DNA from: Salinarimonas sp052380005
GTDB taxonomy: Bacteria; Pseudomonadota; Alphaproteobacteria; Rhizobiales; Beijerinckiaceae
NCBI GenBank assembly: GCA_052380005.1
Contig: JBQTCJ010000010.1
Direction: 5' to 3' (one strand)
DNA length: 64,000 bases
In this document: in pieces, positions 1-9,059 of the stretch
Numbering within the stretch: position 1 is the stretch's first letter
Layout of the letters: each line of letters opens with the position of its first letter
Notes under the pieces: model-generated
Database searches by the model: none
Seen by the model: only the letters and a program-made list of their open reading frames with translations
What the model was told of the DNA's origin: nothing
Translations under genes and position numbers: made by a program

Positions 1-211
1 GACCCATCAGGGTCTCGGCGGCATGGGCGAGGCTCTCGAGGCGCGGCAGGCCGAGGAAGCCGCAGGTCCCCTTGATGGTGTGAACCAACCGGAAGATGTT
101 CGAGAGAATCTTCTCGTTGTTGGGGTCCTGCTCGAAGCGAACGAGCTCGACGTCGACCGTGTCGAGGTGCTCGCTCGTCTCGGTCAAAAATTCGCGAAGC
201 AGTTCATCCAT
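1..211 (-). CDS. cheA: Chemotaxis histidine kinase CheA, N-terminal fragment (cut by window edge)
   Basis: Only the first 70 codons are inside the window; the gene runs off the left edge. They form an Hpt (P1) domain. The phosphoacceptor is His44 in the motif FRLVHTIKGTCGF, which is diagnostic for CheA. CheA autophosphorylates in response to methyl-accepting receptors and passes phosphate to CheY and CheB. It is the last visible gene of a leftward group chpT, M23 peptidase, cheA, with a gap of about 117 bases to the peptidase gene. The ATG start is the natural start of the domain. The later domains (P2 to P5) cannot be seen, so a different Hpt-containing kinase is possible but unlikely. Confidence 0.9.
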   Translation of the reverse strand, partial: MDELLREFLTETSEHLDTVDVELVRFEQDPNNEKILSNIFRLVHTIKGTCGFLGLPRLESLAHAAETLMG

Positions 212-328
212 GGATATCTCTCGATCCACCAGAGGGCTGGGCCGGGTCTGACCGAGAGTGGCTCGAAGTCGTTTAAGTTCCGTTTCCTCGAAGGGGCGAG
301 CCCCACGCGAATGCTCGTCGCAACGGAG

Positions 329-1279
329 CTAACGGACCGTAATGGTGTCGTTTCGGATCAGAAACCGACCCTCGATGGAAAGCGCCACGGGCTCCGAGTC
401 GAGCAGGCCTCCTCCGCCACCGCCGCGCTGGGCGTGGACGTGCAGATGTGGCTCGGTCGTGTTTCCGGAATTTCCCACGAGGCCGATCGGGTCTCCGACC
501 GCGACAGGTTCCCCGACCGATACCGCGAGGCTGTCCCGCGCGAGGTGGGCGAGCAGCAGATCGAACCCGTCGCAGGCGATCACGACGTGGTTGCCCGCGA
601 GATTCTGCCGATCCGCCCGGGGCGGCTGCAGGTCGGGAAGGTCGCCGCGCGCGCGGATCACGCGACCGGCGCATGGCGCAACCACGGGCTTGCCGAAGAT
701 CGCGTAGGCAGCGGGATCGGCGGGAAGGATGCCCGTGGCGCGCAGGCCCCAGCGATCGACCGCGAGGAAATCGATCGCGTGCGCCTGGCCTCGCAGCTCC
801 GCGCGTCCCGTGCCGAGCACCCGACGATGGTTGTTGACGAGATCGTGGAAACCGCCCGAGCCGACGACGTACCGCCCGTCCGCGAGAGGGAAGGCGATAT
901 CGGCCACGGGACCGGGGGGCGGCTGACGGGCACCGGCCAGCGAGATACCGAGCCCCGCGAGCGCCATCGCGAGCACGCCGAGGAGGAGGGCGGCGCCCCG
1001 GTCGAGCCCGCTCTCGGGCCAGGCCAGGCGCAGCCGCCACGCGTGCGTCATGGCCCGCGCCGCGGCCAGCCCGAAGCCGATGAAGAGGGCGACGAGGACC
1101 GCCCGCGGAACGATCGCCCAGGAGCCGATCGTCGCCGCGACGGTGACGAACGTGCCGGTGAAGGCGATGGCCGCGAGCGACGTCGCGGCGTCCCGCGGCG
1201 GGGCCAGCACGAGCCAGCAGAGGAGGGCGAGGGGGGTGGCCAGCTGAAGGACGAAGACCCCGAGGAAGGCGACGGTCAT
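329..1279 (-). CDS. M23-family (LytM-like) membrane-anchored peptidase
   Basis: A 316-residue protein. The first ~115 residues form three or four hydrophobic membrane segments. The C-terminal ~170 residues form an M23/LytM peptidase domain with the HxxxD-type zinc ligand region (HAIDF) and the HLHVH motif that completes the metal site. Family members cleave peptidoglycan cross-bridges, or act as degenerate activators of other hydrolases; here the zinc ligands appear present. The active domain would face the periplasm. It lies 28 bases downstream of chpT in the same direction and upstream of cheA. A Gly-rich loop (six consecutive Gly) follows the HLHVH motif. The exact substrate is not deducible. 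Confidence 0.8.
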   Translation of the reverse strand: MTVAFLGVFVLQLATPLALLCWLVLAPPRDAATSLAAIAFTGTFVTVAATIGSWAIVPRAVLVALFIGFGLAAARAMTHAWRLRLAWPESGLDRGAALLLGVLAMALAGLGISLAGARQPPPGPVADIAFPLADGRYVVGSGGFHDLVNNHRRVLGTGRAELRGQAHAIDFLAVDRWGLRATGILPADPAAYAIFGKPVVAPCAGRVIRARGDLPDLQPPRADRQNLAGNHVVIACDGFDLLLAHLARDSLAVSVGEPVAVGDPIGLVGNSGNTTEPHLHVHAQRGGGGGGLLDSEPVALSIEGRFLIRNDTITVR

Positions 1280-1307
1280 CCGGCCTCCGGGTTTCGGCGG
1301 CGACCCG

Positions 1308-1952
1308 TCAGGCCGGGGCCGAGGTGATCGTCAGCGTCTCGCCGTCGAGCGCGAAGTCGATGCTCATGCCGGCGGCGCGGGCGACGAGCCCGGTGTAGTA
1401 GGTCTGGATCGCGTGCGCGTCGACCGTGCCGTCCTCCGCCTCGCCGCGCACGAGCGCGGGGGCGTGCGTGGGAATGCGGGCGTTGCGCCCCTGCGCCTTG
1501 ACCATGAAGGTCGAGGTGGTCTCGTCGCCGCCCACCGTCACGTCGATCGCGCCGCCGCGGGGGATGCCCTGGGCGGCGATGACGAGGAGGTTGAGGAGCA
1601 GCTTCACCCGGTTCTTCGGCAGCAGCATGCGCCGCGCCGTCCAGGTCAGCGTCGTGCGATCGTCGGTGAAGAAGCCCTTCGCCACGCTCTCCGCATCGCC
1701 GAGGTCGATGGCCGCGCCCGCCGAGCCCGCGGCGCCGAAGGCGATGCGGGCGAACTGGAGGCGGGCGGAGGCCTGGCGCGCGCTCTTGCGGATGAGGTCG
1801 AGCGCGAACTCCTTCATCTCGGCGTCGCCGCCTTCCTCCTCCATCACCTCGAGGCCGTTGACGATCGCGCCCACGGGGCTGATCACGTCGTGGCACACGC
1901 GCGAGCACAGGAGCGCGGCGAGATCGAGGGAGTCGAGCGAGACCGTGGCCAT
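1308..1952 (-). CDS. chpT: Histidine phosphotransferase ChpT
   Basis: A 214-residue protein with the ChpT family layout: an N-terminal helical hairpin carrying the phosphorylated His21 in CSRVCHDVISP, then a degenerate HATPase-like C-terminal fold. In alphaproteobacteria ChpT shuttles phosphate from the hybrid kinase CckA to the master cell-cycle regulator CtrA and to CpdR. Length is normal for the family (about 210-220 residues). It is first in the leftward group chpT, M23 peptidase, cheA. The ATG start places the catalytic His at the usual distance. This gene is one of the best taxonomic pointers to Alphaproteobacteria in the window. Confidence 0.9.
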   Translation of the reverse strand: MATVSLDSLDLAALLCSRVCHDVISPVGAIVNGLEVMEEEGGDAEMKEFALDLIRKSARQASARLQFARIAFGAAGSAGAAIDLGDAESVAKGFFTDDRTTLTWTARRMLLPKNRVKLLLNLLVIAAQGIPRGGAIDVTVGGDETTSTFMVKAQGRNARIPTHAPALVRGEAEDGTVDAHAIQTYYTGLVARAAGMSIDFALDGETLTITSAPA

Positions 1953-2102
1953 GGGGACCTCCGCGGGACCTGGGCGGCGAGCGGCGACGGCCTCCAGCGA
2001 GGGCGCCGCCGCATGCGATTCGGGCGCGCGTGCGCCACCGCCCTTGGTAACCGCAAGGCGTCGCGTTGCAAAGCCGTCACGAGGGCGCGAGCCACGCGCC
2101 GG

Positions 2103-2657
2103 TCAGCGTCCCCCCGCCGGATCGACCAGCCCCGCCGAGACCCGTGGCCAGGCCTGCTCGGCCTCCACGAGGACCGCGCCCGCCGCGATCGCGTCGAAGT
2201 GCGCGAGGCTCTGCGCGTCGTGGAACAGGTAGAGCCTGCCGTCGACCACGCGGTGGAGGTCCGGTCGGCCCGCCGCCAGGCGCCCGCGCGCCAGCGCCAC
2301 GGGGTCGTAGCCGCCGAGCCGCGGGGCGAAGCGCTCCGGCCCGGCCGCGAAGGCGGCGCGGTTCGAGGCGGAATGGAAGCGCCAGGCGGCACCGCTCCAG
2401 ATCAGCTCGTAGGCGCCCCGCCCCGCCCGAGGGCCCTCGGGGAGGAAGTAGGAGACCGGGTCGAGCCCGTCGAGCGCGAAGCCCGACAGCGCATGGAACG
2501 CCACCTGCTCCGTCACGCCGATCGCATGCGGCAGCGCGGCGAGCAGCGAGCCGCCGTCGGTCCCCGCGCGCGCGGCGCTCGCCGAGCGGCTCTCGCCCGC
2601 CGGGAGCGTCGCCAGGACGAGCGCGAGCGCCGCCAGCGTTAAGGGTCTGTTGTGCAT
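2103..2657 (-). CDS. Secreted YHS-domain protein
   Basis: A 184-residue protein with a signal peptide (hydrophobic stretch after MHNRPLTLAALALVLATL) and a YHS-like domain. The first half has GLDPVSYF and a W-x-F-x-S-x-x-NRAAF pattern typical of YHS proteins; a second GGYDPVALA repeat follows. YHS domains are thought to bind metals and are common in periplasmic proteins of alphaproteobacteria, but the function is unknown. The frame stays open far upstream through GC-rich DNA. The chosen ATG is the one directly before the signal peptide. It is divergent from the EipA gene, with a 141-base gap that must hold both promoters. Confidence 0.72.
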   Translation of the reverse strand: MHNRPLTLAALALVLATLPAGESRSASAARAGTDGGSLLAALPHAIGVTEQVAFHALSGFALDGLDPVSYFLPEGPRAGRGAYELIWSGAAWRFHSASNRAAFAAGPERFAPRLGGYDPVALARGRLAAGRPDLHRVVDGRLYLFHDAQSLAHFDAIAAGAVLVEAEQAWPRVSAGLVDPAGGR

Positions 2658-2798
2658 CTCGAGCGAATTCTTCCCTGCCGCGAGCCGCGTGCGCGGCCCC
2701 GCCCCGTGTCGGCCGCAAACATGGCCATCATGGCTGAAGATCACGTCGAGCCGACCGTTCGAATTGTAGCGATCGGCCAAAACGCCGGAGACGAAGAC

Positions 2799-3443
2799 AT
2801 GCGCGCCGCCCGAAAGGTCCTCGCGAGCCTCGCCCGTCTCGCGCCCGCTGCTCCCGCGGTGGCCGCCCTCGTCGCGGCGCTGGTGCTCGTCGCGCCGAAC
2901 GTCGTGGCCGCGCAGCCGAACGATCCGCGGGCGACCAACGCGCAGATCATGCGCGACACCCAGACCTACACCACCGCCGAGACCATCGAGGCCGGCCACC
3001 GCTTCTTCGGCTCGACCTCGCGCGGCATCGCGCTCGCGATCGAGCAGGCGGTCTCCCGCTGGGGCCAGCCGAACGGCTACATCCTCGGGCAGGAGGGGTC
3101 GGGCGCCTTCTTCGGCGGCCTGCGCTACGGCGAGGGCACGCTCTACACCCGCAACGCCGGCCAGCGCCCGGTGTTCTGGCAGGGGCCGACGCTCGGCTTC
3201 GATGTCGGCGGCGACGGCGCGCGCACGATGATGCTCGTCTACAACCTCCCCGCCACGGAGGCGCTCTACCGCCGCTTCGTCGGCATCGACGGCTCGGCCT
3301 ACCTCGTCGGCGGCGTCGGGATGACGGCGCTGATGGCGGACAACATGGTGGTCGTGCCGATCCGCACCGGCGTGGGCGCGCGGCTCGGAGTCAACCTGGG
3401 ATACTTGAAGTTCACGGCGCAACCCACCTGGAATCCCTTCTAG
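2799..3443 (+). CDS. eipA: DUF1134 / EipA envelope-integrity protein
   Basis: A 214-residue secreted protein with an N-terminal signal segment (hydrophobic around residues 15-35, ending near VVAAQP) and a DUF1134 domain (GSTSRGIALAIEQAVSRWG, GGDGARTMMLVYNLP, then a glycine-rich barrel). In Brucella the family member EipA is a small periplasmic beta-barrel needed for envelope integrity and is under CtrA control. CtrA is fed by the ChpT encoded nearby; regulation here is only inferred. The frame is open 49 codons further upstream, but the ATG at 2799 immediately precedes the signal peptide and is preferred. Confidence 0.85.
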   Translation: MRAARKVLASLARLAPAAPAVAALVAALVLVAPNVVAAQPNDPRATNAQIMRDTQTYTTAETIEAGHRFFGSTSRGIALAIEQAVSRWGQPNGYILGQEGSGAFFGGLRYGEGTLYTRNAGQRPVFWQGPTLGFDVGGDGARTMMLVYNLPATEALYRRFVGIDGSAYLVGGVGMTALMADNMVVVPIRTGVGARLGVNLGYLKFTAQPTWNPF

Positions 3444-3528
3444 GGGCACGCGGTCCGCTGCAACGCTGGCGTCGCGCGTGCGTTTGGCGTAACTGACGCA
3501 TGCTGTCCCGTGCCTCGGAAGGCGACGC

Positions 3529-4755
3529 GTGATCGAAGCCGCGATGTTCATAGCGCTGGGGTTCCTGGCGGCGACCTTCCTGGCGCTGCTGATGGCGCCC
3601 GCGCTCGCGGCGCGCGCGGATCGGCTCGCGCGCCGGCGCCTCGAGGCCCAGCTGCCGCGCTCCCTCGTCGAGCTCAACGCCGAGCGCGATCATCTGCGCG
3701 CGCAGCTCGCCCTGCGCGAGCGCCGGATCGAGCAGCGGCTCGAGGCGACGCTCGCCGGAAAGCACGCCGACCTCGCCGAGCTCGGGCGGCGCGCCGTGCG
3801 CATCGAGGCGCTCGGCCGCGACGTCGCCGATCGGGACGCGCGCATCGCCGCGCTCGAGGCCGATCTCGCGCAGACGCGCACGAGCCTCGCCGAGACCGAG
3901 GCGACCCTCGCCGATACCCGTGGCGACCTCGCCGACACCCGCGAGGCCTTCGCCCAGCTCAAGCGCACGCATGCCGACCTCGCCGCGCGCCACGACGCCA
4001 CGCTCCAGGAGAACGACGCCCGGCGCATCGCCATCGCCGATCTCGAGACGCGGCTGACGACCCAGACGCGCCGCGGCGACGATCTCGACAAGCGCCTGGC
4101 CGACCGCCGCGTCGAGCTCGCGGCGGAGCGGACCGCCCACGAGCAGACCCGCGCGGCGCTCGCCGACGAGCAGGCTCGCGGCGCCGTTCTCGACCGGCGC
4201 TTCGCCGAGGCGACGGCCGCTGCCGAGCGCGAGGCTGCCAGCGCCGCCACCCGCGCCGCCGAGCTCGCCGAGACGCGCGGTGAGCGCGACCTCGCCCGCG
4301 CCATCGCCGCCGACGCTCACGCCGCCTTGGCGGCGGCGCAGGAGACCGCCGCGCGGCTCGAGGCGCGCATCGGCGAGATTCAGGCCCGCGAGCGCGCGCT
4401 CGGCGCCGCGCACGAGACGGCGCTGCGCGCTCTCAACGAGCGGATCGAGGTCCTCAAGGCCGAGAAGGGCTCGCTCGAAGGCGCGCTCGCGACGGCCCGG
4501 GCGGAGCGTACGCGCGGCGGGCGCAAGGCCGCGGACGAGGCCGGCGATCTCGCCCACCGTGCGCAGGTCGTCGATGCCCGCGTCAGGCGCTCGGCCGGGC
4601 GGCTCTCTCCGGAGGCCGGCCGGGAGGCCGACGCCGACGCGCCCGGCAGCGCCCCCAAGAGCGCGGCCACCCCGAGCACGGCCACCTCGAGCGCCGGCCA
4701 GCCGGCCGAGCCTGGCGCCACCGGCGCGCAGGCGTCGGCGGGCGCGCGGTCCTGA
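3529..4755 (+). CDS. Membrane-anchored long coiled-coil protein, unknown function
   Basis: A 408-residue protein with one N-terminal membrane segment (about residues 5-25, IALGFLAATFLALLMAPALA), then about 300 residues of Ala/Glu/Arg/Leu-rich coiled coil with heptad-like spacing, and a disordered Ala/Ser/Pro-rich tail of about 60 residues. The GTG start has a GGAAGG ribosome-binding site seven to twelve bases upstream; an in-frame ATG five codons later is an alternative. It resembles uncharacterised coiled-coil membrane proteins of Hyphomicrobiales. A role in cell-envelope organisation or scaffolding is possible but unproven. It is followed 13 bases later by the DUF6314 gene, so the two are probably co-transcribed. 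Confidence 0.78.
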   Translation: MIEAAMFIALGFLAATFLALLMAPALAARADRLARRRLEAQLPRSLVELNAERDHLRAQLALRERRIEQRLEATLAGKHADLAELGRRAVRIEALGRDVADRDARIAALEADLAQTRTSLAETEATLADTRGDLADTREAFAQLKRTHADLAARHDATLQENDARRIAIADLETRLTTQTRRGDDLDKRLADRRVELAAERTAHEQTRAALADEQARGAVLDRRFAEATAAAEREAASAATRAAELAETRGERDLARAIAADAHAALAAAQETAARLEARIGEIQARERALGAAHETALRALNERIEVLKAEKGSLEGALATARAERTRGGRKAADEAGDLAHRAQVVDARVRRSAGRLSPEAGREADADAPGSAPKSAATPSTATSSAGQPAEPGATGAQASAGARS

Positions 4756-4768
4756 CGGTCCGTGAGTC

Positions 4769-5254
4769 TTGTCCTGGGACGCGCCCGAGACCGTGCTCGC
4801 CGCACTGGACGGCTGCTGGACGATCGACCGCGTCGTCGAGGGCCTGGCGACCCTGCGCGGCTCCGCGCGTTTCACGCCCATCGGCGGCGGCGAGGTCGCC
4901 TATGCGGAGAGCGGCACGCTCGTGCTCGCGGACGGGCGGGGGCTGCGGGCCGAGCGGCGCTACGTCTTCCGCCCCGCGCTCGGCGGCTTCGACGTCCTCT
5001 TCGACGAGACGCCGCGGCGCCTGTTCCACCGCATCCTGCCCGTGCCGCAGGGTGATGCCCTCGTCGGGAGGGCCGCGCATCTCTGCGGCGCCGACACCTA
5101 CGAGAGCACCTATCGCTTCGAGCCCGACGCCAGCTTGCGGATCGTCCACCGCGTCCGCGGGCCGACGAAGGACTACGTCAGCCGCACGCTCTACCGCCGC
5201 GGCGCGCGTCACTCCCGCGGAGTCTCGGGGCGCGGCGGCAGCGAGAGCAGGTAG
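4769..5254 (+). CDS. DUF6314-family protein
   Basis: A 161-residue soluble protein with the lipocalin-like DUF6314 pattern: LAALDGCWTIDR near the start, then a beta-rich body (FTPIGGGEVAYAESG, ERRYVFRP) and GADTYESTYRF. The family is common in alphaproteobacteria and has no established function. An in-frame stop at 4763 forces the start to the TTG at 4769 or the GTG at 4793; TTG keeps the conserved N-terminal residues. The last 46 bases overlap the 3' end of the convergent cytochrome gene, so the C-terminus (after about residue 147) may be under dual constraint. Confidence 0.7.
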   Translation: MSWDAPETVLAALDGCWTIDRVVEGLATLRGSARFTPIGGGEVAYAESGTLVLADGRGLRAERRYVFRPALGGFDVLFDETPRRLFHRILPVPQGDALVGRAAHLCGADTYESTYRFEPDASLRIVHRVRGPTKDYVSRTLYRRGARHSRGVSGRGGSESR

Positions 5255-6135
5255 GCCGCCATCGCCTCGCGGTCCTCACCGGAGAGGCGCGCGGTGTTGT
5301 CGACGACGGCGGCCATCGAGCCGCCGATCACGTCGAACTCCGGCGTGAAGCCGCTCGCGAGCAGCTCGACGATCTCCGCGCGCGACCAGCCGCCGATCCC
5401 CGTCTCGTGGGGCGTGATGTTGGGGATGAAGCCGCGCCCCTCCGGGTTCGGGCCGCCGGCGAAACGGGCCTCCTCGCGGATCGCGCCGAGCGCATCGCGG
5501 GGCGAATGGCATTCGGCGCAGTGCCCGGGCCCCTCGACGAGGTAGGCGCCGCGGGCGAGGAGCGGGTCCATGCCCTCTGGCGCCGCGAAGGGCTCTGCGT
5601 CGAGGTAGGCGAGCTTCCAAAGGCCGACGCCGCGCCGGATCGAGTAGGGGAAGTGCAGGTCGTGGTCCGGGACGGTGCCGTCCACGGGCTCGAGCGTCAT
5701 CAGGAAGCCGTGGAGATCCCTCAGGTCCGCGGCCGCCATGCGGGCGTAGGACGTATACGGGAAGGAAGGGTAGTAGTGCTCCCCGTCCGGCGAGACGCCC
5801 CCGCGCATGGCGCGCACGAACTGCGCCGTCGTCCAGCCGAAGATGCCGTCGCGCGACGGCGAGAGGTTGGGGACGTTGAAGGTGCCGTAGTCGGTCTCGA
5901 GCGCGAGCCCGCCGCCGAGATGCAGCGGGTCCTCCCCTCCCGGCGTGGCGTGGCAGGAGGCGCAGCCGCCGGCCCAGAACAGCGTCTCGCCGTTGGCGAG
6001 ATCGGCCTCCCCGCCGGGCGGGCGCTCGAGGCCGGTGCCGTCCAGGTCCGGATCGGTGAGCAGGAAGAAGCCGAAGGCGGCGAGCACCGCGAGCGTCGCC
6101 GCGACCACGGCCGCCTTCTGGAGCGCGTCGATCAT
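5209..6135 (-). CDS. Membrane-anchored dihaem cytochrome c
   Basis: A 308-residue protein with an N-terminal membrane anchor (VVAATLAVLAAFGFFLLTDP) and two haem c sites, CASCH and CAECH, about 140 residues apart, each in its own cytochrome c domain. The arrangement resembles the dihaem cytochrome c subunits that take electrons from periplasmic dehydrogenases (alcohol, aldehyde or sugar dehydrogenases). No partner dehydrogenase lies in the window. It starts 20 bases downstream of the cytochrome c' gene on the same strand, so the two probably form an operon. The 3' end overlaps the convergent DUF6314 gene by 46 bases. Confidence 0.88.
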   Translation of the reverse strand: MIDALQKAAVVAATLAVLAAFGFFLLTDPDLDGTGLERPPGGEADLANGETLFWAGGCASCHATPGGEDPLHLGGGLALETDYGTFNVPNLSPSRDGIFGWTTAQFVRAMRGGVSPDGEHYYPSFPYTSYARMAAADLRDLHGFLMTLEPVDGTVPDHDLHFPYSIRRGVGLWKLAYLDAEPFAAPEGMDPLLARGAYLVEGPGHCAECHSPRDALGAIREEARFAGGPNPEGRGFIPNITPHETGIGGWSRAEIVELLASGFTPEFDVIGGSMAAVVDNTARLSGEDREAMAAYLLSLPPRPETPRE

Positions 6136-6155
6136 GCGCGCGGCCCCGTGGCCGC

Positions 6156-6635
6156 TCAATTGTCGATCCGGAACTGCTCGTGGCAGGTCCGGCAGGACTG
6201 CGTCGCGGTGCCGAGCGCGGCCTGGAAGGTCGCCTCGTCCGTCGTCGCCTCCAGGCCGGCCGCGGCGCGCTCGCCGAACTCCGCGAACAGCGCCTCGAAA
6301 TCGTCCTTGCGCTCCCAGATCGCCGGGGCGGCCTCGGTGTCGCCGCCGGTCTGCGTCCCGTCCGGGAAGAGGCCGGGCATGCGCTCGGACGCGTCGATGT
6401 AGACGGCGAAGGTCTCGCGCGCGGTGTCGAGGTCGAAGGGCGCCTCGCCGCGGACCATCTGCACGCCGCTGCGGGTCGCGTTGCCGACCCCCTTCATGAT
6501 CTCCTGGCGCTCGGCGATCGGGTCGCCCTGCGCCAGCGCACCCGGCGTGAGGACGAGTGGCGCGAGGGCCAACGGGGCGGCGAGAAGGGCGGCGAGGCCG
6601 GTCACGGCGGCGATGCGGGTCGGGCTGAGCGTCAC
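6156..6635 (-). CDS. Cytochrome c'
   Basis: A 159-residue periplasmic protein with a signal peptide (cleavage near ALAQG) followed by a four-helix cytochrome c' domain. The single haem site CRTCH is near the C-terminus, as the family requires. Cytochromes c' bind NO or CO and are often linked to nitrosative stress. I chose the GTG start at 6635 because it directly precedes the signal peptide and has a GAGGGGG ribosome-binding site. The frame is open further upstream but that stretch is basic and does not look coding. It is probably co-transcribed with the downstream dihaem cytochrome. Confidence 0.87.
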   Translation of the reverse strand: MTLSPTRIAAVTGLAALLAAPLALAPLVLTPGALAQGDPIAERQEIMKGVGNATRSGVQMVRGEAPFDLDTARETFAVYIDASERMPGLFPDGTQTGGDTEAAPAIWERKDDFEALFAEFGERAAAGLEATTDEATFQAALGTATQSCRTCHEQFRIDN

Positions 6636-6806
6636 GGGGTCCCCCTCGGGCTGGCGCGTCCGGCACGATCTCCGGATCGGAGTGTCCGGATCGGAACGGC
6701 TGCAATGAGGATAGCGCGGCTTTCCGCCGCGGACAGCCCCGCGACGGGTCTTTCCCCGTGGGCTTCGCGGACCGGTCACGCGAGTGTGATCGGTTCGCGC
6801 ACGCCC

Positions 6807-7853
<1,047 letters not shown>

Positions 7854-7949
7854 ACTGGATCACCTTTCCGAAAGTCGCCGATCCCTCGGGGCATCGGGTG
7901 GATTTCCACGCCCCAACGCACCGGGCCGGAGAGAAGATGCATGCCCGGC

Positions 7950-9059
7950 TCACAGGCCGGCGACTTTTTTCCGTGCCTGCGCTTCGCGGGCGGCGCGGGC
8001 CTCGACGAGACCGGCGACGAGCTCGCGCGCACGGGCGGTGCCCGTGTGCGCGCCGAGGACGATCGCGCGCGCCCGCGCCGCGATCGCGTCGCGCCGCATG
8101 GCGGGCAGCTCCCCGAGTATCCGCACCACGTCCTCGGTCTCGTGCGCGACGAGCATCGCCTCGCCGTCCGGCAGGAGCGTGCCGAGACCTTCCCAATCGT
8201 CGCCGACGACGGCGGTGGCGCAGGCGCCCGCCTCGAACAGCCGCACGCTCGGCGCCCAGCCGGCGGCGATCATGTCCGCCCGCGTCACGTTGAGCGTGAA
8301 GCGCTGGCGGGCGTAGAAGGACGGGTGCTCCGCCGGCGGCAGGTGGGGGATGCGCGTGACGTTCTCGGGCCAGGCGATGTCGTCGGGATATTGCGGCCCG
8401 GCGACGACGAAGCGCTTGCCCGGCAGGCGCCGGGCGGGCTCGATCAGGAGCCGCTCCAGGGTCGGCTGCCGGTCCGGCGAGTAGGTGCCGAGATAGCCGA
8501 GGTCCCATTCGTAGGGCTCGCCGGTCGGGCGGTAGCGCTCCGGCTCGACCGAGCAGTAGAGCGCACGCGCCGCCCGCGCGCCGAGGTCGCGCTCGAGCCG
8601 GTCCAGGGTCGGGCCGCCGGTGAAGGAGAAGTAGACGTCGAAGAGCGGGATCTGGCGTGCCTCGAGCGACGGCGTCTCGCCGCGCGCGAGCTGCGCCAGG
8701 GTCACCGGCGTATCGATGTCGTAGAAGGCGACGACGCCCCGGGCGAGCTCCAGCACGCGATCGACGACGGCGGGCCCGTCGGGCACGTAGGAGCCGACGA
8801 TGACGGCGTCCGCATCGCGGATCGTCGCTGCATGGGCCTCGAGGGCGGCGAGGTCCGGATAGAGGTGCAGGTCGCAGAAATCCGGGTCGGGCAGGTCGCG
8901 GTGGTCCGCGTACCAGGGCACGTCGCGCTCGAGGAAGGTGATCCGGTGGCCGAGATCCGCCGCGCCGCGCAGGAGCGCGCGGAAGGTCGTCGCGTGGCCG
9001 TTGCCCCAGGACGAGGACAGCGACAGGCCCAGGACGACGATGTGGAGGGGCTTCGTCAT
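7950..9059 (-). CDS. CgeB-like glycosyltransferase (paralogue 3 of 3)
   Basis: A 369-residue GT-B-fold glycosyltransferase of the CgeB-like (GT1/4-related) group. The N-terminal half starts with a Rossmann strand (HIVVLGLSLSSSWGNGHA); the C-terminal half carries SVRLFEAGACATAVVGDDWEGL, the usual nucleotide-sugar contact region. It is paralogous to the next two genes upstream: all begin with a similar strand plus S-x-W-N/G-x-G-x-A and share an F-E-A-x-A/G-x-G/A pattern with an acidic D-D/H-W-E/D segment. It overlaps the upstream gene by 4 bases (ATGA), so translation is coupled. Substrate unknown. Confidence 0.75.
   Translation of the reverse strand: MTKPLHIVVLGLSLSSSWGNGHATTFRALLRGAADLGHRITFLERDVPWYADHRDLPDPDFCDLHLYPDLAALEAHAATIRDADAVIVGSYVPDGPAVVDRVLELARGVVAFYDIDTPVTLAQLARGETPSLEARQIPLFDVYFSFTGGPTLDRLERDLGARAARALYCSVEPERYRPTGEPYEWDLGYLGTYSPDRQPTLERLLIEPARRLPGKRFVVAGPQYPDDIAWPENVTRIPHLPPAEHPSFYARQRFTLNVTRADMIAAGWAPSVRLFEAGACATAVVGDDWEGLGTLLPDGEAMLVAHETEDVVRILGELPAMRRDAIAARARAIVLGAHTGTARARELVAGLVEARAAREAQARKKVAGL

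Noticed and set aside
1413..2642. A 409-codon rightward open frame antisense to chpT and the YHS gene
   Set aside because: The translation is Arg-rich with no motif, while chpT on the opposite strand is certain.
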